Source of the DNA: Pelosinus sp.
GTDB taxonomy: Bacteria > Bacillota > Negativicutes > Propionisporales > Propionisporaceae
Direction of reading: 5' to 3'
DNA: 43,236 nt
Assembly: GCA_021372375.1 (NCBI GenBank)
Contig: JAJFUN010000093.1
Span: 1-43,236, forward strand
Shown: piece after piece, positions 7,751-14,733 of the stretch
Position numbering within the stretch: the first letter of the stretch is position 1
Layout of the letters: every line of letters starts with the position of its first letter
Position numbers and translations under genes: made by a program
The notes under the pieces: model-generated
Seen by the model: the letters and a program-made list of their open reading frames with translations, nothing else
Database searches by the model: none
What the model was told of the DNA's origin: nothing

Positions 7751-9487
7751 TTAGAAGTTAAATACTTCGTCAATTTCTTCTGGGGTAAAATCCCATGTTG
7801 TGTTATGCGGCGGCAGCGGTTCATATTCAAAGAACTCGGGCAGCCGATCATGGGCACTGCCGATACCGGCCGCCTGGTTAAAGGCCCGCTCGACCTTCAG
7901 GATGGATTTTCCAAGTGCGGTGACATCATCGCCTGTGAGGGCAAGGCCATATTGGGCATTAATCATATCAATCAGCGCCTCAAATGCTTCCGGAATGTCA
8001 AGGACAGCAAAAGCGATAAAGAGGCAGCAGCCGGTACTGTCAACGGCAGCAGTGGCGATTTGCAGATTTCTGGAGAGCTCGATTTGTCCTTCTTTTTTGA
8101 GAGGATCAACAAAGCCGCCTACTTTTAATATATTTGTCGCTACACTGTAACCGGCAGTGTGATCAGCTCCCATAGGAGTTGTGGCATAGGTGAGGCCAAC
8201 TCCTTTTACCGCGCGGGGGTCGTAGGCAGGAATAGCCTGGCCTTTCACGGTCGGTACTCTAAATGAGCCGCAAAGTTTGCCGACAATTTCGGCGCCGCCG
8301 CCCAAAATACGGCCAAGTGGCGTGGGCACAGCAATTTGTTTTACTGCATCAAGGGCTGCCTTGCCATCGCCTAATGGGAGGAGGCCTCCGGCCATTGCTA
8401 CGGCAATGGCGACCGAAACATCAATACTATCAACGCCAATATCGTCCATTTCACGGTCAATATACGCTATTTCATCTAAGTCTTTAATACATGCATCCGC
8501 ACCAAGCGCCCAGACTGTTTCATACTCAAAACCGCTGGTGATATATTTGCCTTTTTTGTCAGGATACCACTGGGAGCAGTGGATAATGCAGCCGGCATGA
8601 CATCCGTGGGAAACCTTTCCATCACCGCCGCGCTCTTTAATATTGGCGTTCATTGTTTCACCGGAAATGGCTTCATGCCAGTCAGCGCGTCCTGCGGTAA
8701 AGTTTTTAGTGGGCAGACCGCCTGCTTCATTGAGTATATTGACTAACACATCTGTACCATATGCGGGCAAGGCTTGTCCGCTTACCGGATGACTGATGAG
8801 TGCTTTGGCAAATACTTTGGCCGCGGCCTTAAACTTATCAGGATCTTGTATTGCAACGCCTGGTGCATTGGTGTCCTCAATAATCAATGCTTTTATTTTC
8901 TTGGAGCCCAGAACAGCGCCAAGACCGCCGCGCCCGGCACTCCTGATGTTGCTTTCGGGATCTTTAAAGGAAATATTGGCTGTCGGCAAACGGTGTTCAC
9001 CAGCCGGGCCGACTAACGCCATGCCAACATGGGACCCATATTTGGCATTTAAAAGTTCAATGGCTTTATAATTGCCTATGCCCATTATATCAGCGGGCGC
9101 TTCTTCAATGGTAAGGCCATCGATGGTAATCTTTAATACATAAAACTTGTCATCGGCAGGCATTCCCTCAATGGCGATAGCCTTAATCCCCATTTTGGCC
9201 ATTTTTTGCGAAAAGGTGCCGCCAGAATTGCTTTCTTTAATGGTGCCGGTTAAGGGGCTTTTGCTGCCGACGGATATGCGCCCGGAATTAGCGGCATTGG
9301 TACCAGTAAGAAACCCGGGGGCAAAGATGATTTTATTATTCTTACCTAGGGGATGACAAGTCGCCGGAACTTCATCGGCAATAAAGTTTGAGGTAAGGGC
9401 CCGGCCAGCTATTCCTTGGTATTTATCAGGAACAGCGCTGATAGTGACTTCCTTGGTGGTCATGTTTACGCGGATAAATTTGCTCAT
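7751..9487 (-). CDS. aor: Tungsten-containing aldehyde:ferredoxin oxidoreductase
   Basis: A complete 578-residue AOR, slightly under the usual 600 or so. It should reversibly oxidise aldehydes to carboxylic acids, or reduce acids, with ferredoxin in the cytoplasm. Visible signatures are the N-terminal fold (IAGRALTSN, GTNAANSGRISVGSKSPLTG), the pterin-binding RSAGRGGLGAVLGSKKIKA, the cluster cysteines 296, 300 and 304 in GCHAGCIIHC, and DSTGCC with Cys487/488 near the C-terminus, followed by the common EPLPPHN tail. The cysteine spacing is C-x3-C-x3-C rather than the C-x2-C-x3-C of the Pyrococcus enzyme, and is shared with the partial AOR at the window start. The start has AGGAGG 9 bp upstream. 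It is transcribed alone, against the tungsten operon, behind a leader with a riboswitch-like structure. Confidence 0.93.
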   Translation of the reverse strand: MSKFIRVNMTTKEVTISAVPDKYQGIAGRALTSNFIADEVPATCHPLGKNNKIIFAPGFLTGTNAANSGRISVGSKSPLTGTIKESNSGGTFSQKMAKMGIKAIAIEGMPADDKFYVLKITIDGLTIEEAPADIMGIGNYKAIELLNAKYGSHVGMALVGPAGEHRLPTANISFKDPESNIRSAGRGGLGAVLGSKKIKALIIEDTNAPGVAIQDPDKFKAAAKVFAKALISHPVSGQALPAYGTDVLVNILNEAGGLPTKNFTAGRADWHEAISGETMNANIKERGGDGKVSHGCHAGCIIHCSQWYPDKKGKYITSGFEYETVWALGADACIKDLDEIAYIDREMDDIGVDSIDVSVAIAVAMAGGLLPLGDGKAALDAVKQIAVPTPLGRILGGGAEIVGKLCGSFRVPTVKGQAIPAYDPRAVKGVGLTYATTPMGADHTAGYSVATNILKVGGFVDPLKKEGQIELSRNLQIATAAVDSTGCCLFIAFAVLDIPEAFEALIDMINAQYGLALTGDDVTALGKSILKVERAFNQAAGIGSAHDRLPEFFEYEPLPPHNTTWDFTPEEIDEVFNF

Positions 9488-9520
9488 AACACAATCCTCC
9501 TAAATAAATTATTTGGAAAA

Positions 9521-9558
9521 CAAAAAAGAGGCGCTAAAAAATAATTTTAGTACCTCTT
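9521..9558 (-). terminator. Intrinsic terminator inside the AOR leader (attenuator)
   Basis: On the minus strand AAGAGG-TA-CTAAAA pairs with TTTTAG-CG-CCTCTT, followed by TTTTTTG, all upstream of the AOR start. A complete terminator placed before the gene it would silence implies conditional read-through. It overlaps the 3' part of the riboswitch-like segment. Confidence 0.72.
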
Positions 9559-9640
9559 CCTTCGCACAATGGCAGGCATGATAATTGCTCATCATCCCTA
9601 TCGTTTATTATTTCCCTGAGGGATATAATAAATCGGAAGC
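9526..9640 (-). promoter_or_regulatory. Candidate Moco/Tuco (molybdenum/tungsten cofactor) riboswitch
   Basis: The minus-strand leader contains, in order, a hairpin TTTATTAT-A-TCCC/GGGA-A-ATAATAAA, then GATGATGAGC, CATGCCTGCCA and GTGCGAAGGAAGAGG, then GCGCCTC. From memory, the E. coli moaA Moco riboswitch has a matching series: a short stem, TGCCACCA, GGGCGAAGGAAGA and CGCCTCC. The core GCGAAGGAAGA is shared exactly. The element leads a tungsten-cofactor enzyme and ends in an intrinsic terminator, as expected for a cofactor-responsive switch. Boundaries are approximate, and no covariance search could be run. Confidence 0.6.
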
Positions 9641-9679
9641 AATATAAGTTGTTTATATTGTATTTCGACTTATATTGCT
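9638..9679. promoter_or_regulatory. 12-bp inverted repeat in the AOR promoter region
   Basis: AGCAATATAAGT (9638-9649) and ACTTATATTGCT (9668-9679) are perfect inverted copies separated by 18 AT-rich bases that include TACAAT-like -10 sequences on the minus strand. It could be an operator or simply promoter sequence with symmetry. It lies upstream of the riboswitch-like segment. Confidence 0.4.
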
Positions 9680-9769
9680 AAAATCCTTTTTTAGAAAAGA
9701 AAGAATTTTTAGATAGTTTAACTGTCTGAAAGGGGCGAATTAAGCAAAACTATTATCTGGTGTTTGTCA

Positions 9770-9785
9770 GTATAATGGATTATAA
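9770..9785 (+). promoter_or_regulatory. Tandem TATAAT hexamers upstream of the secreted-protein gene
   Basis: TATAAT occurs at 9770-9775 and again at 9780-9785, 40-55 bp before the start at 9825. No good -35 hexamer at 16-18 bp was found for either, so the exact promoter is uncertain. Confidence 0.35.
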
Positions 9786-9824
9786 TGGAATTAAATTATG
9801 AAAAGTTAGAGAGGATGGAATTTG

Positions 9825-10658
9825 ATGAGAAAAGTACAGAGGTTATCGCTCGCAGTTATGTTTTGTCTGGTGACTATGCTTGCTTGCGTCAATGTGGCAA
9901 TGGCAGCTGAGGATAATTCCAGAGCAACTGTAATTGCCGCCTATCGTAAGCTGGCTGAGGTAACAAGCTATCATATGACAATGACCGGAAACATGTCCAT
10001 GTCTATCGAAGGTAAGGACTTTCAGGCAGCGATGAATAGTGAAATGGATATCTTGATACGGCCGCTGCTTTGTAAAAATAATATGGATATGACCTTTAAC
10101 GCTAATGGGAAAGAGAAGCATGAGTCCATTGTTCAATATGTGGAGAGATCGGGAAAACAGATTCTTACGTACTCTTATATCAATGGCAAATGGGCGCGGC
10201 AGTCTTTGCCGGGCGGAGAATATAACCCGGCCCGTGATTTTGGGGATTTTGTTAAGGCAATCAAGTCCGCAGTTTTAGTTAGCGAAGATGATAATTCTGC
10301 TGTATATGAGGTAACGGCAGACGGGAGATATTTAAAAGATAGTATGAAAAGGCAGATGGATTCAATCGGTTTAAAAAAAATGGGAATGGCAGATGGACTA
10401 GTGGGGGCTCTTGGAGACTTAACTTATACCATAACAATTGATAAAAATGCCGGTACTATTTCCGGTATGGATTTGGATTTATCTCCATTTTTGGTGGCTA
10501 TCGGCGATAATATGGCAAACCAGCTGCCGGGGCCGGAAGAAAAAAAGCAGGAACTACGAGAGATGTTTAGTAGCATGCAAATGCAAATGAGCTTTACATT
10601 ATCCCAGTTTGATAGCATTGAGCCGTTTACCATTCCGGACGAAGCACGGGCTGATTAA
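9825..10658 (+). CDS. Secreted protein of unknown function (LolA/LppX-like fold suspected)
   Basis: A 277-residue protein with an N-terminal signal peptide (MRKVQRLS... hydrophobic core ...AMA|AEDN). The ATG at 9825 is preferred over the TTG one codon earlier because GAGAGGATGG lies just upstream. The mature part begins VIAAYRKLAEVTSYHM and alternates short beta-like segments such as MTMTGNMSMSIEG, ILTYSYINGKW, YTITIDKNAG and MQMSFTLSQFDS. This pattern of 'mean lipoprotein' beta sheets is seen in LolA/LppX/DUF6612-type secreted proteins. It is unusually rich in methionine. No catalytic motif is visible. The gene is probably a single transcription unit, with a weak hairpin after it. Confidence 0.7.
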   Translation: MRKVQRLSLAVMFCLVTMLACVNVAMAAEDNSRATVIAAYRKLAEVTSYHMTMTGNMSMSIEGKDFQAAMNSEMDILIRPLLCKNNMDMTFNANGKEKHESIVQYVERSGKQILTYSYINGKWARQSLPGGEYNPARDFGDFVKAIKSAVLVSEDDNSAVYEVTADGRYLKDSMKRQMDSIGLKKMGMADGLVGALGDLTYTITIDKNAGTISGMDLDLSPFLVAIGDNMANQLPGPEEKKQELREMFSSMQMQMSFTLSQFDSIEPFTIPDEARAD

Positions 10659-10674
10659 ATATTGTTAAAAGGGG

Positions 10675-10709
10675 CCCTGTACTTTGGAAAATATTTCAGG
10701 GTTATTTTT
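10675..10709 (+). terminator. Weak terminator candidate
   Basis: CCCTG (10675-10679) can pair with CAGGG (10697-10701), followed by TTATTTTT. The stem is short and the loop long, so support is limited. It lies 17 bp after the secreted-protein stop. Confidence 0.35.
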
Positions 10710-10797
10710 GCAGCTGTTAAAAAAGAAAGGTTTTTTCCAACAAAAGCGAGAATACTATTTTGTTGATAGTATAAGAATATTAGGGAGGAAGTTATAT

Positions 10798-11367
10798 ATG
10801 GAAAACAACGAAGAAAAGGGCCAGCAGGACAAGATTCAGGAAAAGCTGCTGAAGACACGATCAATTATTATTTCGGGCGAAATCAACCAGAAGCTAGCAG
10901 AAAAAGTAATGATACAGCTACTTTTGCTGCAGGAGATGGGTGATGAACCGATTAAGCTATATATTAACAGTCAGGGCGGGCATGTCGAAGCAGGCGATAC
11001 CATTCATGATATGATTCGTTTTGTCAAACCACGGGTTATCGTGATTGGTACAGGCTGGGTGGCCAGCGCCGGGATTACGATTTATCTGGCCGCTGCGAAA
11101 GAGGACAGATATTCTTTGCCCAATACCCGCTATATGATTCATCAGCCACTCGGCGGCGTAGAAGGTCAGGCCGCGGATATCCGCATTGAGGCGGAAGAAA
11201 TAATCAAAGTCCGCAGTAGAATTAATCAGTTAATCAGTGAGGGTACAGGGCAGCCGCTAGAAAAGGTACAGCAAGATACACAGCGTAATTTCTGGCTCAG
11301 TGCTGAGGAAGCAAAGGCATACGGCATTACAAATAAAATTATCACCAAATATACAGATTTACCTTAA
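10798..11367 (+). CDS. ClpP-family protease subunit with Asn in place of the catalytic Asp
   Basis: A 189-residue ClpP-fold protein. The nucleophile Ser90 lies in VASAG, and His115 in MIHQPLGG; their 25-residue spacing equals that in E. coli ClpP (Ser97/His122). At the position of E. coli Asp171, counted 49 residues after the His, this protein has Asn164 in QRNFWLSAEEAKAYG. Listeria ClpP1 is known to carry a similar Asn. The start ATG has a strong GGGAGGAAG site; an upstream in-frame TTG at 10684 lacks one and would add a tail unrelated to ClpP. ClpP rings degrade proteins delivered by Clp ATPases; this one is not beside clpX or tig and may be an auxiliary or hetero-oligomeric subunit. It ends at a strong bidirectional terminator. 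Confidence 0.88.
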   Translation: MENNEEKGQQDKIQEKLLKTRSIIISGEINQKLAEKVMIQLLLLQEMGDEPIKLYINSQGGHVEAGDTIHDMIRFVKPRVIVIGTGWVASAGITIYLAAAKEDRYSLPNTRYMIHQPLGGVEGQAADIRIEAEEIIKVRSRINQLISEGTGQPLEKVQQDTQRNFWLSAEEAKAYGITNKIITKYTDLP

Positions 11368-11371
11368 CTTT

Positions 11372-11420
11372 ATAACGAAAAAGGGTTGTGTTGAATTTCA
11401 ACACAACCCTTTTTCGTTAT
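11372..11420. terminator. Strong bidirectional terminator
   Basis: A perfect 23-bp stem, 11372-11394 with 11398-11420, closes a 3-base loop. The arms contain CTTTTTCG and CGAAAAAG, so each strand ends in a short T tract. It serves both the ClpP-like gene (plus) and the convergent ppx gene (minus). Confidence 0.85.
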
Positions 11421-11426
11421 AAACGT

Positions 11427-12944
11427 TTATTTAATTACCAATTCATAGTTCATATCTTTTTTCAGCCAGCGGCTATGACGCAGTGCCGATTGAATTTCAA
11501 TATCCGCAGGTTCTTTCAAAATCGGCTTAATGCAGGCCTGGGTATTTGTGCAGTAGGCTTGCAGTTCTTCTACCAAACCCATTTGCGTAGTATCAAGGCT
11601 TTCTGCTAAGGCCAGCAGCAGAGCCAATTTTCGGGCGGTCTGCCAGTCATGCTGATCAAGAAATTCCGTATAGCTCCGGCTGCGAAAATATTTAACCGAA
11701 GGATTGTGATGCCAGCCGGCAATAACCGCTGCCAGCATTTGTTCGCGATGCGTAAGACCAAATAGTCTGGCATTTTCTACTAGGTAAGCACTGTGCCTGG
11801 GATGATCATAATAATTAATGGTAATACCAATATCATGCAAGAGGGCGACAACAGAGAGCAGTGTTTTATCCCGGTCAGTTAGTTCAAACGCTGCCTGCCA
11901 ACCGTCAAATAAGGATTCGGCTAACTTGCGGACATGATGGGAATGCTCAATCTCGCCGGCGGAATATACCAGGGTATTGGTCGCGCTGTTCATTAAAATA
12001 TCTGACGCCACCTCCGGCTGACCGGTGCGGGCATAATAATGCTGGAAAAATAGTCCCTCACGGACGCCGCAGCCGCTAATAACAAGCTGCGAACTTTTGG
12101 TGAAGTCAAACAGACATTTTACAATATTTATACCAGCTAAAATAATGTCAGCTCTTTCGGTACTAAGACCAGGAAATTTACGCCGCTGCGCCAGAGAGGT
12201 TTTTAAGAGGCCTTTCCACAAATCTTCAAAGGATATAACCCCCAAACGATAATTATGCACCTTGGGGATAGGGTAGTTCTTGCGGCGCTGATCCATTTTT
12301 GCGATATTACGGGCTGTGCCGCCTACGCCGATCAAAGGTACATGGAGATCTGTCAGCCAAGGCAGTTTTTTGAGCTGCTCAACAATAAAATTATGCAAGT
12401 CATTTATTTGACTGTCGGTAACTTTGTTGCGCAAACCGAATTTTTCCGTAAGGGTTACAGCCCCAAACGGGAGACTGACAGATTTTATATTTTTACGGTT
12501 TTTAATCAAGGTAAGCTCGGTGCTGCCGCCGCCTAAATCAAAGAGTACGGCATCGGCAATGTCTATGGTATTAATTACCCCTAAAAAGCCTAGCTTGGCT
12601 TCTGCTTGGCCGCTGGCAATCGTAAGGACAATGCCGGTTTCTTTGGCCACCATTTGCAAGAATTTTTCCCCGTTATGGGCATTACGGGCGGCGGCAGTAG
12701 CTACGCCGATAATTTTATCTACTTTGCAGATTTGGCACATATGCGCAAATATTTTTAAAGCCTGCAGCGCCCGCTTTATGGCCTCAGGCTGCAGCTCAAG
12801 GGTTTCGGTCATACCTTCGCTCAGGCGTACTGCTTCCTTTTGGTGATAGACTAAATTGTATGCGCCGCTATGATAAATGTGCATAACAATTAAACGCGCT
12901 GAATTTGAACCAAGATCTATAATCGCTACACGTTCCGACAACAT
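11427..12944 (-). CDS. ppx: Exopolyphosphatase / pppGpp phosphohydrolase (Ppx/GppA) with HD domain
   Basis: A 505-residue protein. The N-terminal ASKHA ATPase-like domain has AIIDLGSNSARL (Asp10 in the phosphate loop), ATAAARNA, SGQAEAKLG and FDLGGGSTELTL, the full Ppx/GppA motif set. From about residue 320 an HD-type domain follows (LLHDIG, HHNPSVKY). Ppx removes terminal phosphates from polyphosphate, and GppA converts pppGpp to ppGpp; sequence alone cannot separate the two. It faces away from the Ppx-like/ppk operon across a 240-bp divergent promoter region, so the synthesising and degrading genes of polyphosphate metabolism share regulatory DNA. Confidence 0.9.
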   Translation of the reverse strand: MLSERVAIIDLGSNSARLIVMHIYHSGAYNLVYHQKEAVRLSEGMTETLELQPEAIKRALQALKIFAHMCQICKVDKIIGVATAAARNAHNGEKFLQMVAKETGIVLTIASGQAEAKLGFLGVINTIDIADAVLFDLGGGSTELTLIKNRKNIKSVSLPFGAVTLTEKFGLRNKVTDSQINDLHNFIVEQLKKLPWLTDLHVPLIGVGGTARNIAKMDQRRKNYPIPKVHNYRLGVISFEDLWKGLLKTSLAQRRKFPGLSTERADIILAGINIVKCLFDFTKSSQLVISGCGVREGLFFQHYYARTGQPEVASDILMNSATNTLVYSAGEIEHSHHVRKLAESLFDGWQAAFELTDRDKTLLSVVALLHDIGITINYYDHPRHSAYLVENARLFGLTHREQMLAAVIAGWHHNPSVKYFRSRSYTEFLDQHDWQTARKLALLLALAESLDTTQMGLVEELQAYCTNTQACIKPILKEPADIEIQSALRHSRWLKKDMNYELVIK

Positions 12945-13139
12945 AAATCAACTCCCTATTAAAATATTACCATATTCAAGTGAATGAAGATATATTTATT
13001 TTTTTCTGCAAAGCAAGCATAATATTTCAGGCTGTTGGCTGTGACTCGATAGTTGCTTACTGTCGAAACATTACTTAGTATTTGTAGTTTTAAAAACCTT
13101 TACATAAATTTAATAAAGTTAACAAATTATGTAGAGGAA

Positions 13140-13166
13140 TTCTGACATAGCTATGTAGAATCAGAA
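13140..13166. promoter_or_regulatory. Nested palindrome before the Ppx-like/ppk operon
   Basis: ACATAGCTATGT (13145-13156) is a perfect 12-bp palindrome enclosed by TTCTGA (13140-13145) and TCAGAA (13161-13166). It lies 18 bp before the start codon in the divergent 12945-13183 spacer. Further upstream, TTTACATAAATTTAATAAAGTTAACA vaguely recalls tandem Pho-box-like repeats, noted without confidence. Confidence 0.35.
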
Positions 13167-13183
13167 CATATGGGGTGAAAAAA

Positions 13184-14725
13184 ATGTCAAAACAAACGCC
13201 AAATTATTTTGGAGCAATCCATCTTGGTTCAGAAACGGTTGGTTTACAAATTGTGGAGTATACCACTCTGCATGATGCCAAGGTTATCGAAGGAGCCGGC
13301 CGTCAAGTTGCGCTGGGGGAAGAGACATTTAAGACAGGGAAGATTAGTTTTAGTACAGCGAGCGAGCTGTGCGAACTATTAAAAGGTTATCGGCGACTTA
13401 TGACTGAATTTGGCGTAAGGGATTATCGAGTGGCTGCTACTACCGCTATCCGGGAAGCCGAAAATCAGCAGTATATTATTGATCAGATAAAAATTCGTAC
13501 AGGTTTTACCGTGGAAGTAGTTGATATGCCGCAGGAAATATTCTTTAAATATGCCGCGCTGTTTAAACGCATTGAAGAAGGGCAGGCGGCTAACGGACAG
13601 GAAGGTGTCTTGTATGTTGATATTTCCTCAGGGGGACTAGGTATTACCTTATATAAACAGGGCATAAAATATCAGCAAAATATTCATTTGGGAATACTCA
13701 GGATTAAAGAAGGTTTTAACAAACAGCAGCGCGAGTCAGCCTTTTTTACTAGTGCACTTGATGAATATATTTCACGAACCATTACACCTGTACAAGAAGA
13801 ACTTGGTCAGCATAAGATCAAGCATTTGGTGCTGTCCGGTGCGGAAACACGGCTGCTTCTCAGTATGCTGGGGCGGGAAAAAGTGGGGCAGCTCTCAAAG
13901 GTCGGCCTAAAGGAGTTTAAAAAATTATATAAACAGGTAACTGAGCTTAATTTGCCGCAGATTATGGAGCGTTTTAACCTGACAGAACATAAGGCGGAAA
14001 TCGTGCTGCCGACCATTGTGTTTTATAATCAGATTCTGCGGCTTACCGATGTGGAAGAAATTATTATTGCCAGTGACAATTTTATTGATGGTATGACAAT
14101 CCTGCATATTGGGGAAAAAACTCAAGATGCCTGGCTGCAGGTCGTGCAAACCCAACTGGTTAGTTTAGCCAAGTCCATTGGGGAGAAGTATAAGTATGAT
14201 GCAGCGCATGCCGGTTTTGTCAGTGGAATTTCTCAGCAAATCTTTGATAAGCTGGTCAAAATTCATGGGCTTAATAAGCGGGCGCAGTTATTATTAGAAG
14301 TAGCGGCAATACTTGAGGACATTGGAAAGTTTGTTAGCCTGCGCCGTCATTATTTTTATTCCTATCGCCTAATTTTATCCTCTGATATATTAGGTTTTTC
14401 CGATGAAGAAAAACAAATTATGGCTAATGTCGCGTATTATCATTCCAAAGGTACGCCGGCGCACAAAGATGCTAATTTTGCAATCTTGACGCGGGAACAG
14501 CAGGTTATTACGGCCAAACTAATTGCTATTATTCGCTTGGCTGATGCGCTTGACAGTACGCATCGGCAAAAAATACAAAGCTTACAGCTCATGGTTAAGG
14601 GAAATGAATTAATTTTTAAAGTAAGTGCAAATGAAGATATTTCGTTAGAAGAATGGAGTTTTGCGGATAAGGTGCAGTTTTTTGAAAGTGTATTTGGTAT
14701 TAAGCCAATATTAAAAAGACAGTAG
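13184..14725 (+). CDS. Diverged Ppx/GppA-like protein with HD domain
   Basis: A 513-residue paralogue of the neighbouring Ppx (N-terminal ASKHA-like region, then an HD-like region with AAILEDIGKF and AYYHSKGTPAH). Key motifs are altered: the phosphate-loop motif DLGSNSARL reads HLGSETVGL with His13 in place of Asp, and FDLGGGSTELTL reads VDISSGGLGITL. It may therefore be catalytically weak or regulatory. The ATG at 13184 is preferred, with GGGGTG 6 bp upstream; a GTG three codons earlier overlaps that site. Only 8 bp separate it from ppk, so the two are almost certainly co-transcribed. It may regulate or partner the kinase, or hydrolyse a different nucleotide; this is inference. Confidence 0.85.
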   Translation: MSKQTPNYFGAIHLGSETVGLQIVEYTTLHDAKVIEGAGRQVALGEETFKTGKISFSTASELCELLKGYRRLMTEFGVRDYRVAATTAIREAENQQYIIDQIKIRTGFTVEVVDMPQEIFFKYAALFKRIEEGQAANGQEGVLYVDISSGGLGITLYKQGIKYQQNIHLGILRIKEGFNKQQRESAFFTSALDEYISRTITPVQEELGQHKIKHLVLSGAETRLLLSMLGREKVGQLSKVGLKEFKKLYKQVTELNLPQIMERFNLTEHKAEIVLPTIVFYNQILRLTDVEEIIIASDNFIDGMTILHIGEKTQDAWLQVVQTQLVSLAKSIGEKYKYDAAHAGFVSGISQQIFDKLVKIHGLNKRAQLLLEVAAILEDIGKFVSLRRHYFYSYRLILSSDILGFSDEEKQIMANVAYYHSKGTPAHKDANFAILTREQQVITAKLIAIIRLADALDSTHRQKIQSLQLMVKGNELIFKVSANEDISLEEWSFADKVQFFESVFGIKPILKRQ

Positions 14726-14733
14726 GTGATAAC

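Noticed and set aside
10684-10797. N-terminal extension of the ClpP-like protein from a TTG
   Set aside because: No ribosome site, not ClpP-like, and a strong GGGAGGAAG site sits before the ATG at 10798.
13080-13140. Pho-box-like repeats upstream of the Ppx-like/ppk operon
   Set aside because: The spacing and matches are loose in strongly AT-rich DNA; not enough to call an operator.
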